A stretch of DNA of 64,000 nt from Kryptolebias marmoratus (lineage: Eukaryota > Chordata > Actinopteri > Cyprinodontiformes > Rivulidae), in contig NC_051451.1 in the NCBI RefSeq assembly GCF_001649575.2, forward strand, positions 24,970,325 through 25,034,324, in the 5' to 3' direction. The position numbers and the translations under genes are program-made. Position 1 is the first letter of the stretch, and every line of letters starts with the position of its first letter. Below are positions 23,991 to 37,447 of the stretch, piece after piece. The notes beneath the pieces are model-generated. The model saw only the letters and a program-made list of their open reading frames with translations. It had not been told where the DNA came from and did not search any database.

Positions 23991-25944
23991 AGTATTTTAT
24001 TAATATTTTAAAAGGGTTTTTAGATTTTTATGGGTTTTTTTCTTACATATATATACATCATGTTTTTCTTTGGGAACTTTGCAGCATCATTTAAAGTTTT
24101 TGTTTTATAAAAAATAACCACTAAATATGCAATATTCCCTATCAAAAGTTCACCACATAATTTGTAATAGACGAGCGAAATCACCAGAATCTTGTTTTGT
24201 TGCCAACAATTACAAGTCATTTGTTTACATTCGAACTCTGATGAGGAGAGGACACGTCCGACAGATACGGAGTCGGTAAAATAATCCTTGGATGTAAACA
24301 ACAGTTGGAGGAAGAACAATGGAATCAGAGACACCAGGTGGAAAGAGAAAAAGGTGAAGTTGTTCTTCTTCTGAAAAGAAACAGCGACTAAAAGCTGTGA
24401 GGATGAGAGTCTCATCTGCAGATGAGCTGCGGCGAGATATCCTGAACTCGAACGGGGGATTTTCTGTAACTGATCACCAAATTTAGTTGTTAAAGATGAA
24501 GAATTTTTGCCGTTTCAAACACAATTTTTACAAAAACCCTGATGAGAAAATTAATTTCTTAGACAGCTGAGATCCTTGACATCTTTCAGTTGAGTTTCTG
24601 TCCACATCAAAGCACTGATGTTACTCTCGAAAACATTTTTTAGCATAAAACACAGTTTTGTAAGATCTGAATCCTTTAAAACTGTGGATTATAATTTACA
24701 AATAAACTAGAAAATTGGGTTGACTTTCAGTGGTGGTCAAGGCAGGAGCTTTGGAGTTTATGAATCTTACAAAACAACAACATATCGTATAAAAAGTCCA
24801 ACATGAACTTATTTTAGGGACCTTGTTCTGAATGTTTCCAAAACTTTGTATTCTTTAAGACTATAGTTATGCTTAACACAAGGTAAGTGATTTCAAATGA
24901 TTACAGTATGACAGAATGATGTTTGTGCATCAAAAAATAAACAAATAGATGCAGCAAAGAAAATTAAATTAAATAGACTTATTTTGTTATTATGAGGAAT
25001 AATTAGCTCTCAGTGCATAAAAACAAAGAAATATGCTGCTAATCAGTTACAAGATTCTAAATGATTTGATTCATCTTTAAAGTTTTAATAAAATACACAT
25101 TTTGACATAATAAAAACAACATGATGAAGTAAATTTCAAAGAGCAAGAAGGTTTTCAGGGATTTAAAGGGAATTCCAATCATTTCAATGAGAGAAAATGT
25201 GAATAAAGTTAAATATTTCAAAAACTATAGACATTACAATAAATTAAAGTCATAGCTGTAACAAGCTGAACATTATTTAAAAATTGTTAAAATAGCTAAA
25301 AGTATACTAAAGCATTTAAAGTTCAAAATACATGAAAACAATAGAATGGATGCTGAGTCAGCATTCCCACAATAACAAATATTTTGACCAAAGAGGACTT
25401 TGACTTCCAGTTCTGTTTTTAGTGAGTGAATTACTGTAAATCATATTTCCAGTAAGATTACAATACACCTGCAGCTGCTTTAAAAAACAAAACAAAACTG
25501 TTGCTTGAATATTGACCAACTACGGGAAAGACAACATAAATTAGCCTCATTTTTGCTGCACTGGATTCCAATTAGGGGTCAATTAATTCCCAATCAAGGC
25601 CCTTTTATTTGATTTAACTCTTTCAATGTCGTAAGCCCAAACCAAATCAGAGTACATGTCTGTAATCAGATCAGGGAAGTGCTCAGCTGGTGCCTGAAAC
25701 CCAGATGACTTATCTGCTATGCTGTCCTTTCCTGGAACCAACTCAACCATCTGCAGCCATTTTTTTTAATCAGCTAAAAAATGTTGCTCTCTTATTTTTT
25801 TTTCCAACTTTAATTAATACGTCTTCTTCTCTCATTTCAGCATTTTGTCTTACTTGACAAATTCATCTGTATTTTATCAACCTTTGTGCAGATAAATTAT
25901 TTTTAAAAATTTATGATGTGAAAAATGTTTTGCTCATTTATGTT

Positions 25945-26028
25945 GCCCCAGCGGTTTGGCTGAAAGCACTTTGATTCGCCTTTGCAAAAAATGTAATGCA
26001 CTTTAAATAAACTTGCACTGCTTTAACT
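25945..26028 (+). mobile_element. L2-like LINE 3'-end fragment
   Basis: The sequence 'aaagcactttgattcgc' followed by 'aaataaacttgcactgc' has the shape of the 3' terminus of fish L2-type LINEs: an AAAGCACTTTGA block, a short spacer, then ATAAATAAACTTGC with a short terminal repeat. Only about 80 bp are recognisable. The assignment is from memory of the terminus and could be chance. Confidence 0.5.
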
Positions 26029-29000
26029 TTTGAATTCTGGTCAAGTACTCCCTGTTTTTCCAAAACTCATTGCTTTTTCTTTTTGCTCTTATCTTCCCCC
26101 TTTCCCTTCAGTTCCTCCTAAATCTGTCTCTCAGCAGTGTCATAAATGAAATATACAGAGCTGCTGAATATAGCAAAGGTTTATGTCTAGAAAATGCAAT
26201 GGCATGCGTAGCATCAGTTGACTTCCCACCTGCGTTACTGCAGTCTGCTTGCCGTGTGTATTTATCACAGATGCAACCATTTCTGCACAGAGGGCTGGGC
26301 CACACTGTGCATATGCTCACTTTGTTACCCCCCGACAGAAACGCCTCACCGGGGAAAAGCCTTTATTAAAGCACACACGGCATAAACTCTTTCCTTATAT
26401 TAGCATGGGAAAAGCTAAAATGAATACATTTGTGGGGTCTGTTTTTTGAGCCTTTTAACAAGCTCAGATGTTTGAACTTGCAAAATCTTTGGACAGGCGT
26501 TTTTAAAAATGGTGAATAAGCAGCTTTAAACAAAAACTAATATTAGGCTTTTTCCATCCCAGAAAGTGTTTCAGATTTGGTCATGTCAATACAGAATACA
26601 GGAACAAATGCAAAATAAAACAACCTGTCAGAGAAGAACATTTAGGTGTAGAAAGGAAACATTTGTACAAGAAATCTTATCTTTACTTGAAAGAAATGAA
26701 ACATATGACTATTTGACAAATACACTGAAGCCCTGAACTTCTCCTGACGATCTCCGGAGGATAAAGAATGCAAACAGAAGATAACAGAGTGGTACTCCAG
26801 CTCTCAACAGGCCTGGATTAATGCCCATAATGTTCAGCGCACTTTAGGGTTAGCTTTGATGACAGAGGCAGTCGGCTGATGTTTCAACATGTTCAACAAA
26901 CACAGGAGGCTGGATCGCATCGCAGCGCTGCCCAGGACGATCAACTTAAAGCTATACTTCTTCCTACCCGAGCTCCCATAATTCACCGCAGCCCTGTCTT
27001 CTACACAACAGCCTCTTGTTCTTGTGAGGAGTTTAGCAATCAAAGCCACATGGTTCATCAACATTTATCTCACTTAAAAAAAAAAAACAAATGGGTTTGA
27101 TGACATTATTTGGGCTACTATATTAGAATGGCATGACAGAAAAGTTTTAAAGGTACTAACTGCAATTTTCTTTCCCTTATTGATGGGTAATGTCTCCTTC
27201 AATTAAAAACTTTTAAGCAAAATTTGTGAAAACCTGTCACCTATATTGTGCATTCGTTTACCGACAGAAGCCGCCAAAGTGACTGAAAATAGCTCAACAA
27301 TGAGAACATCCATAAAAGAGAAGTTTAGGATTGATAAGTGAAATAATTTTAAAGTATTTGTACGTGTTTAGACTCATATTTGTTGAGTCAAGTATTTAGA
27401 TTAAAGGGATTTGTTTACATTGAGTGCATACCTGCATTTCAGTATTGCAAATCCATCCATAACTGGAAAACTGGAGTAAACTCTGTCAAACTGCACCTTT
27501 TACATGTTTCATTTTATAGTTTAAATGAGTACCTGCACTGTTTGGTTTTCACATTCTGATTAGGGCCATGAAAACTTGCTAGTTGCTCCAAATAAATATC
27601 ATAAACTGGTTTTTTTTGGCAGATGCAGGCAGTGCAGGAGAAATTCCAGCTGGATAGAAGAGACGGTGAGGGACTTTTTTTTTCTCTGAGTTTCAAAGGT
27701 GAGCTGAGCAATCAGTCATCAGTTTGACCCCAGCTAGAAAAAAAAATCATTTTAGCCTGGAGCCTTGAAGCACATAAGCAGGTTTCCCTTTCTGCCAGAT
27801 CTAACAGATGCCTAATAATAATAAAAAAGAAGTGACCTTTAAAATATGCCTCAATATCTGATATCAGTTTTAAACACAGCATTTAAAATCGTCACAAGAG
27901 AAACAAAGAGAAATGCATGAAAATTAAAATTATACATTTACGGTAAACAGTTTATTTTTTCTTTTAGATGAGGAAAATTCATTCTGATTCAAGTCATCCA
28001 TTAATTTTCTTTTGAAAAAGTAGAACTCCATAAAGCAGTTTCCAAACTCTTTTATCTTAAATATCAAAAACAGTCAAATACTGTTTTCCATTTAGTTAGG
28101 TTTCAGCAGTCAGTTTGTGTTTGAAAAAATCCAAAACCATTTCTTTTTTTTAAAGAAGGAGGGGAAATATATATTTCTTTTTTAAAAAAGGAAAAAAGAA
28201 AAATCTCTTTAATCCACTGAAAAGCAGCCAAAACACACAGTGATATCAGGCAGATACTGAATTTCAAAGTAAATCAGCTCTGGATGTGAAATGAAATGAT
28301 AAAGAGCAGGTTAAAAACATCGCGCACATCAGCGCGGCTGCTCGGGCAGAACTGACAATAGTTCTCCACAGCTGACTGAAGAGACGGAGAATCTAAAGAT
28401 GGACAGAAATTCAAGGCTGCTGTCAGCGTGCCCGTACACTCCAGGATAAATGATAGAAATAGATGAGTTTACACTCCAGAGCCTCTCAGCTGACAATTAT
28501 ATAACCAAGTGAGGTGAGTTAAAAAAGATGCAAGATAAGGCTACATTTATAACTTCACTATACGCTAAGAGTTACTGACAGGTAAAATTGTCTGTGGGAT
28601 ATTTGAAGCATATCCCAGAGCACGGGCTGTTGAAACAGCTGCTCGTCTTTGATGTATATTTTAAGTTTTTAAGGCAAACCATATATATATTTCACTCGTT
28701 TTTCCCCTTACAGTAGCGTGTCACATTTGTCTGGACTAAAAGAAAAAGACACTTTTTATTGAAAACTTCATGCAGCAGCCATTTTACCTCTAAATATTTA
28801 TATAAACCATAACGTCAATAACCATAATAACATGCAAACAAAAAATTTACTGTATATGCATGTTATTTTTTGTGCATTAAATGCATGGCATTATAATTAG
28901 TATCTCACGATGACAAAATGTTGTAAAATAAACCACATGCTGCTATTATCTGCCAATGATTTAGAACCATACTTAAGACATACTGGGGAACAATAAAAGA

Positions 29001-29245
29001 TAACTAATGCATGCAAATGTACATATTTTGTATACTGATATATATTGTAGTGTATGTTAACAGCTTGCAGGTTGACTAAATGTAATTATAATTTGCATTT
29101 ATATGATAAAATACACAAATGAGGAACTACAGCGCGATGAAGAACTAATCTTACTGATTGTTAGGAAATAAGTGTTCCTCAGAGACAACTGATAAACGAT
29201 TCTTCTGCTCTTCCTGTGACATAATGTATAATCAGTGAGCTCTGC

Positions 29246-29268
29246 TGTGTGTGTGTGTGTGGGGGGGT
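29246..29268. repeat. (TG)n plus G-run microsatellite
   Basis: About seven TG units followed by a run of G, visible directly. Confidence 0.8.
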
Positions 29269-30995
29269 GTTGGTGCTTGTGCATCTTTGAAAAAGGAGAC
29301 CGTAGGCAGGGGCCTTCTCCCATGTTGAGACTTGGATGAAAATTTTGTGTTAATACAGCAGAAAGCCTGTGACAGCATGCTTAATTATTTTTGGCTGCAG
29401 CAGGTTCTTCCACAGCACAGTGGTGCCTGCCTCTCAGGGGGCAGACACATGCCACCATCTGGGGGTGTCTCTACGTTGGTCTTGTTAGCATAAACCTAAC
29501 TACAGATTTGTGAATTTACCTCTGAGACATTTTCAAAGTACACACAGATTTCTGGTTATGGTAAATACATTACCCTTATTGCCATTTTCATAAATAAACA
29601 GGTGGCATACAATTTTCACCTTGCAGTTGCAGTGGAGAAGAAAATGGAAAGTGAACCTCGGTGGACACGAAAATGAAATATGAGAGTGTGAAATGGGGGT
29701 AAATGCACTTGCTGGTGTTTTCCTTAAGCATCTGCTCAGGTGGGGTGTGACATTGCTGAGGTAGGCTACCAGAAGGGCACAAACTGTCCCAAATGATTTA
29801 AAAAGGAAGTTTCTCTCACGTTACACGATCAGAAAAGAGCAGTGGGACAAACTGTATCGCTCAACACTTTCAACAACCCTGAAATCATTCCTCTGAAAAC
29901 AGTTTGCTTTCCTGCGTCTACCCTTGCTGGAAGTTGAAGTCCCAAATGAGCGAAAGGGAAAACAAAAGGTTGTCTTTCCATATACTAGGTAACCTCTTTC
30001 CTCCCACTGTGCTAAAAGGAGAAGCAGGTTGTCAGGCACCCACCACTGACCTGGGAAATAAATCCTTTAACAGGTGGCCAGCATGGAGGGGAAGGGCTAA
30101 ATCAGCAGCGCACCTCCCTGCTGCTGGCGAGGCTAGCTGTTTTATGTGCTTTAATTACACAGTCCTCCAAAAACATCACCCCATCCTCTCCTTCCACGCA
30201 GCCCGCTGCCCTTCATTCACCCTCTGACTCCAAAAAACACACAGACAAATGCAATCAAGTAGATGGAAGCTTTTTACCATTCACATAATCGTTTCAGTTC
30301 AAATGGCAGGCGCTGGAATAACACCCCGCGACACATTTGTAAGAGTTTTGGGCCAAAATAAACAGAGTTTGAGGTTTCCTAACAATAAGAGAACAGTATT
30401 GTGACATACATTCCTGTGTGTCGCCATTCATTGATCCATTTGATATGATGTTAGTGAATTTTGGCCCTTGACTCCATCAGTCTCTGTAGCTAAGCAACTG
30501 AGCGTTACAGTGAAAGAGCAGCGCTTGCGGCGGTTGCTAGGGAACAGCTAGAGAGTGTTACCACTTGTTAACGGCACTTCGATAGATCAGCCTCTAATGG
30601 TTCAGGTCTGATGGAGCTTTGCCTAGAAGGAGATGAGGGATTGGCAAGTAGGCAAGCATCCTCCATCTCACCGGCTATAGCATATGTCACAGCCGACAAG
30701 TCCCCAGAGTCCCACGCATCAGCACACATAACAACCAGATGAAAATAATGTCAGGTTTTTTTTTCCCCCCCCTCAATAGGAAACCTTTTTCATAAAAGTG
30801 GAGACTGAATAATTGAGAGGTGTGAGAGAGAGCAGGGTGGCTCAGTTGGGAAGAAGGGATGTATGCCTGCCAGCCAAATCCATTAGCCAGGCCTTGCTTA
30901 GCTGAGGCAGGCAGCTGATGGGGAGACTCTGTTATCGGACACTAAAGGACACTAGGGCTGGCCATCACCACGCCTGCCCTTTCTACTCTTTGCTG

Positions 30996-31084
30996 CAGGG
31001 GGAGAGAGAGGAAGACAGAGAGGGAAAGGAGATGAGGAAAAATGACAGAGACAAAAAGAGAAACTGAGGGAGAGAGCAGAGAGG
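30996..31084 (+). repeat. Polypurine (GA-rich) tract
   Basis: About 90 bases with very few pyrimidines, made of irregular GAGA and GGAAA blocks. Low complexity, no ORF. Confidence 0.75.
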
Positions 31085-31291
31085 TTCAATAACAGAAAGA
31101 ATGAGGAGGTGTTGCCCTATTACAGCTTTATAATTGGCCTGCAAGGACGGTCAAATGAAAGGCTACTTATCGCACACTGCAGTTGTACAAGAATACTTTC
31201 CCATCTCTATAGCCAGAACCCATTTAAAAGTGTATTAGGACAAATGAAGCATTGAAAAAGAGGACACTATCTTGCTATTTAAGATGGGATT

Positions 31292-31307
31292 AAAAAAAAA
31301 AAAAAAA
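31292..31307. repeat. Poly-A run (16 A)
   Basis: Homopolymer, visible directly. The preceding bases show no SINE-like body. Confidence 0.8.
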
Positions 31308-33084
31308 GTAGGAATGTTAGACAATTCTGTTTCATGAAAAAAGTAGATGCCTTGGGTTTATTTGGGAGCCAATTGTCCCACAGAATCTCTCTGATGATCC
31401 TACAACTCATAATAGCATCCACAGAGAACTCCTCGGGCGGATAAAACCTCCTATGGTTCAAAAGTCAAATATAAGAGGAAAAATTAGATCTCACACAGTA
31501 AAATCTGCATGCTGGTTTTTTTATTATTTCACATAACATTCATTACAAAACTTAGACCAACAATCATAACGTTATATTCTCATGGTAGGAAGAAAGTCAT
31601 ATTTAAAGCTCCATAAAGCATGATTTGTTATTAAAGTAATGTTTATTTGTCGTTTCTGACGATGGTATTTAAAACACTACTATTTCTAATTCATATTAAG
31701 GGAGGAAAAGAAAAGTTTACCTAATCTTTCTGGTGTCTAATAAAACCAAACTAGGGGAGCAACTTAATGTTTTTCTTTGTATGAACAGAAATCAGTACAT
31801 TTTTCTTCCACTTTGTTCCTAAATTAAAATTGAAGTTTTCACATTGCCAATTCTGATTCCGGAATACAAAAATTATTTTAATTAATCAAAACAAATAATT
31901 TAAAATGGCATTTTGCCCTTATTAAATATGTCTTATTCTCATTGAAAGAAATTAAACCAAACACATTTACTATTTTTTAGTAATACTAATAACCCTTTTA
32001 ATCTTTTTGCAGCTCATTTAAATTCATCAGGTGACGAGACAACAAACCCAACTCAAATTCCTCCATCAGCCAGATGAAGCAGGAGGCAGCTGTCAGAAAG
32101 AACTCATTGTATAATCAAAGGTCTGTTGCCAGATTTTTGTGCGGAGTACTTTGTCGATAGTGTCAATTTTGACAACAGCAGACTAAAATGATTTAAAACT
32201 GGACTGGTACTCTCTCACATATGGGAAGAAGCTCAGAAAATGTTAGCATTTATGAGAATGAAGTCACTATTTTTATAGTCATCGCAAACTGTAACATCTC
32301 TTTCCAGTTCTTTCATCACATCTGCCGTTTAAATGTGGAACTGTTTGCAGTTTATACCTAATACGTTTGTGCAAAAGAAGAACACATTGCTGCAGTGATG
32401 CATTGCCAATCACTTTTATGCTGCACAGGCTGGTGATCCTGGAGAGAAAAGCATCCAAACAAAGACAGAAGAGAATGAAAGAATGCTACCCAAAGACGTA
32501 GCTGCTGGTACAGAATCCAGTTCAGCTCATCAAATGTCCCGTCTTTAAAGGAGAACAAAGAGAAACAAGTCAACATGACAAGCCTTAAATAATACTCACC
32601 AACTGGTCAATTCTGTCATGGTTTGAGCTTTTATTTTCTTTTATTTATAGAAGTATTCAATTTAGTTTTCTTACGTTTCAGTAAAAGTCTGTGCAGTTTT
32701 GGTTATTCGGTTTAGATTTGCTATTTTCTTTTTCTTTTATCTTGCAGCACAATGAATTTGATGCATTAAATAAAAGCAAACATGTAGACTTCAGTGGTCA
32801 AACTGTAGGTGCACAGAGAGAGTTACAGAACAAAGAGTGAGTTAAAACATAACTAATGTTTAGCAGTTCTGATGTGATTTCAGTAGCTCTTGTAGGGGAA
32901 GCCACAAGCCCCATTTAAAAGAATCTCTTAAAACTTTTCTTCTTTTCCATATCAGACACAGGAAGTATTAATCATGCGCCAACTTTGCTCCAAGCTCCAG
33001 TGATCTACCAAATTAAATGCATGTTGTACTGAAGCATTCCTTATTGCCACCACCTTGAGTGCCGAAGATTAAAACAAAGATCTT

Positions 33085-33372
33085 GTGCAATCTGTTAGAG
33101 GTTAAAGTATATGATAAAGTATACTCTCAGCTACTACCACACCAAATCTTAGCTCAACATCTGTAAAACTGACTGAATTCTATACATTTTTGTGTTTGCT
33201 AAGGTTGATTAACAGTAACAGTCAACTTGAATCAGGCTCTTCAAAGGTTATTCAGTTGTAGATGGACATCCACTAATAACTTTGAGAGTTTCATTAAAAT
33301 ACATTAACTGGTTTATGAGATATTTTGCTAACAGATAAAAACATGCACACACAGACACAAGCAATTGCATGA
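33085..33372 (+). repeat. Copy of the dispersed ~300-bp repeat family
   Basis: Forward copy with the landmarks 'ctctcagctactaccacacc', 'agctcaacatctgtaaaact', 'ttcagttgtagatgg', 'aactttgagagtttcatt', 'gatattttgctaacagata' and the CA-rich tail 'acacacagacacaagcaatt'. Order and spacing match the 11.5 kb copy. Confidence 0.8.
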
Positions 33373-35830
33373 TTGGAAACCTTTCATGGCAGCAGGTAAT
33401 AATTTGAGGTCATACGGTCCTTAAATAATCACTGACTACTAATTTCAGTTGAAAAATGAATGCAAAATGTAAAATATTTGTTGTTATGGTGTCAACACTT
33501 AATCATTTTTAGTAAATTCTTAATAGTGAGTTTAATCTCAATCTTACAGTGTGTGTGTAGAAAAAAATCAAATATAGACCCAACAAGAGTCTAACTGATA
33601 AAACATTTTAACAGGTTAAGCTCATCCATTAGTACTGTACATGAAACACACATTGTCAGTGAACCTGACGGGAAAAATGTCTCTGAACTATGCAGAGCCG
33701 CAAAAATGCACAAAAAACTACAGCATTGTAAGTGTTTTTGTGCTTTAACACCATTTTGTAGCCTCAGAATAAGCAGGTCTAGGAGTCTCAGTTCATATTA
33801 AAATAGGCATTTTGCAGGAACAAATAGCAGCTATCACACACTAGTGGCACTGCATCACAATGAGCTTGTTATGGTGCTAAAGGAAGGAAGGAAGTGCATC
33901 CTTCGCAGCCTCGAAGCCTCATTTGCATATTTTCATATTTAATTCTGGACAGCAGAGACAGGTCTTGATGTGCCTTAATGTGGTGCCTGACATCGTCTGA
34001 GCCCTATAATTATTTCTCTGACCTGCCCAACAATCATCTTTCTTTGAGTTAATTGGTAACATAAACAAATCCTCAAAGTAGTCCTATATCTTAAGGAGTA
34101 TTATTCATGCTTAACAGCAGCAGCAGAGACCACACAATTGTAAAAGATTCCTGTGACTCATCACAACTTGTTCCATTGCTGCTTTATGATGTGCTAAATT
34201 ACAGTTTCTTTACTGAAACACTGACTGATAATTGCTACAGATATTGTGGAACATGTTTAAATCTTCTCCAGCAAAAACTTTAAAAAGTTCTTTTAAAAAA
34301 AAAAGCATTAAGTTAAGAATGAATAATTAATATAAGTCGAACTTGTATTATCAAGCTTATTCAGCTATGGAAGTCATTGTTGCTGACTGTTCAATATTTT
34401 AAAAGGCTTGAGGATGAGGTGAATGTCTTTTTCCTTAGATATAGCTCTATGCTCTCTTCACATATCTGCACTGTGGCACTTTTATTGCGCTTCTTTTTTG
34501 TCTTTCTTGTCTGTGTGTGCTTAATGTTTGGCGTGTTGTCGTTGGGAGTGAATTTTTAATGAAGCCATGGCAAGCTCTTCAGTGCTGTTCATCTGGGCAT
34601 GGAGTCAGCGGAAAAGCTCTTTCTCTCTGGTTCGACCATCTGTTTGAATCAATAAGGGGGCTCGAAACCCCCAGCCACCATTCAGGGCTCTGGCAAGCTG
34701 GCGATTAAAGGTAACCCCTCTCTGTGTTCCTGCAAGTCCTGCTCACCACCAGTAAGGTTAAATGGCAGGTGTTGAAAGAAGAATATTATACCCTGCACAG
34801 TAATGCTAATCCCTCAATTAAATTACAGCTCCTAAGCAGACAGGATGTTCCTGGTGCTGCAGCTCCAAAAGCAAAGCCCTGTGACATGTTTGAGCACTAC
34901 AGTCCGCATTTCATGCTGAGGCTTTGGATGGATTTATGGAGGGAATGATACTCTGCAGAAAGACAACAGTACACAATGTGTCTGTGCTGTGTAACTAGAC
35001 ATTAAAAGCTTTGGGATGTGTTGGTTTAGGATGGCAGAAGTATTCTGAAGCGCTCAAAGAACAAGAACACAAAAAACCCTCTTTGTCCCGTTTGTCTTTG
35101 TCTGATGTTTACAGTATGCGACTGTCAGGACAGCACAGCATTGTCTGTCTTAGGCAGATGGGAAAAGACTGAATCAGAGTCTTTCTTCTTTAACCCAGAG
35201 GGGTGCTCATCTAATGGGGAAAAATAAGGTTGTTTAATTGTAGTTTATCTCAGAGCCTGATTGCTTTTATTGAGCTCCATTATTCTTGTTAATAAGCTTG
35301 TAATGTGAACGCTAATAATTTGGGGGCGAGTCTTTTCGTTGCAATGCGAGAGCCTGGCATTTTTTGGCCACTAAATCCTTGGCTGCATTTGTTCCAGCCC
35401 AAACATCTGTTTGCTGCCCCCTGCATCGTTGTCATTGACCTAGCAATCAGTCAGGATGAAACTTTATCTCCTGCGGTTAACATTTCTTACCAGCAAACAG
35501 CCCCGAGTATAACAGAGTAGTGAAGTGCACTGGCCTGAATCAAGGAGCGCATAAAATTTATCGGTCACTTCTAAAATATATGATGTATGTTTTTAGATCA
35601 TTTAAAGACACCATATAATTAAGCATTTTTTTTTGAAAGAGGTTAGCATTTATTCCTTTGCAGAAAAGCCAGTTTATAAAAACAGTATTATTAAAAAAAA
35701 AAAGACTAACATTTTGCCTGCCAACTTGGAATTGGACAAGTAGACTGGTATTAAATTGGGTTACAAAGTGACAAGTATGCTAAAACACCATTGGCATTTG
35801 GAACAGGTAGAAAGCATTAGGATTACACAA

Positions 35831-35860
35831 AGAGTGCATTATGAGTGAATAATGCACTCT
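35831..35860. repeat. Perfect 12-bp hairpin
   Basis: AGAGTGCATTAT, a 6-base spacer (gagtga), then ATAATGCACTCT, its exact reverse complement. The stem stops abruptly on both sides. It could be a chance palindrome or a local inversion-duplication. Confidence 0.8.
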
Positions 35861-37431
35861 GCGACCAGTTTGGACATGCAGCAAAGTGAATGTCAAAACT
35901 CATTCAAACACACATTCCTCAGCTCAAAGTGCTGCATATCATGCTTAAACGAGGATACAAGGAATCCTATCTTCTGCTCATTCCTTCATAATGATCACCA
36001 CAGAAACAGAGGATGGAGATGCTTGTGCCAGAGATGCAGATACAGATGATCACAGACAGACAGACAACAAATCACCCATCTTGGGAGGAATGGAGGCAAT
36101 ACCTCGACATGAATTGGACAAAGGGTAAGAAAATACTCTAGAGTTTGAACAGCTCTGCATACGTTCGTTTACATGATTAACAGAACACAGCATGATGTGA
36201 AGATGTAAATCCAATGTGCCGAGGCATTTGCTGTCATTTATGCAAACAGAAATGTGTTTTGCAGATAGCTAATGTATTTAAATCTTTGTGGTAATAGATA
36301 AAATGCTATCAAGAATAACTATGAACATAACGCTGTTCTAATAAGAATGCTACACTTTCTGATGTAGTTGAGTGATCTAATGTTTTCTCCTCTATTTTAC
36401 ACCAAACCCAGTGTGGTGCTTGGTGGAACACAGAGCAACACACTTGGTTTTATAATCAAACAGTTATTAGAGAAACTGGAAACTGATAACTGTTCCCTAA
36501 TGTAATGGCATTCATAATCAGCGAAGTTATTTCAGACTCATAACAACACACTTTGCTTCCCCGTTCCATTCTCTGAATAAGCCATTAAACAGGCTTCAGG
36601 CTGTCAGACCTATCAAGCTTAAAACCCCAAAATTATAATGATTAACTTGTCCTTGCAAACTACAAAAGAACAAATGATATACTGATACGTTTACAGCAGG
36701 ATGATAAATGAAAGACACAGAAAATGACTTAAAATAAAATAATTATAAAACTATTTTAAATTCTGTCAGTTCCACAAAAAGAAAATCTCTTTTCTTCTTG
36801 TAGCTTTCCCATCAGCTATAACTGCTGCCATGACTGCACAATAACACCCTCAAAGATGCACACACAGCCTGCGAAAAGGAGGCACTTTTCTTTGTGCAGA
36901 GGCCTCTATGACTTCTGAGAAAATGTAATAGCTGATATTATCTCACGTTGCCACAGTGGCAAGGAATAATGGGGTCCTCTCCATTAAAGACAGTTGCACA
37001 TGCAACAGCATTTCTTGTTAATGTATGTTTTTAGAAACACGCGAGAACAGGAAAGTAAGCAGAGTGTGAAAATGCTCTAAATCTGAGCCCTTTCTTCTCT
37101 GATCTTGCCTCTGCCACATTATCTGCTTTTCCTGTGAACTAGACTGTGTTCATTTTCAGAGGGTTTATCAGTAATGACATGCTGTGTTCTTGTGTTGACA
37201 GAACAGGAGGTTGTTGCTCTGCGTGAAGCCAACTGAGTACGGCCATGCCCCGGCTGCTTCTGAGCCCACAAGTGGAATAAACTTTTCTTTCCGTATTTCT
37301 TGCTGCTTTGTTCCCTCATTGTCTTTCAGCTGTACATCTTTAATGAGCTGGCATCTTCTCTTTCAGTTTATAGCAGCCCACTGCGTTCATCACCTATTCT
37401 GCCATGCCCTCATGCACAGTTTCTTTTTATC

Positions 37432-37447
37432 TTTTTTTTTTTTTTTT
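37432..37447. repeat. Poly-T run (16 T)
   Basis: Homopolymer inside a wider T-rich stretch from about 37420. It explains the phenylalanine-rich frames here. Confidence 0.8.

Noticed and set aside
24020..24415. 131-codon minus-strand frame
   Set aside because: Translation of T-rich DNA beside an 18-T run, with no domain or splice-site support.
26249..26449. LTGEKP motif resembling a zinc-finger linker
   Set aside because: No C2H2 cysteine/histidine spacing on either side, and it is a single occurrence. Chance.
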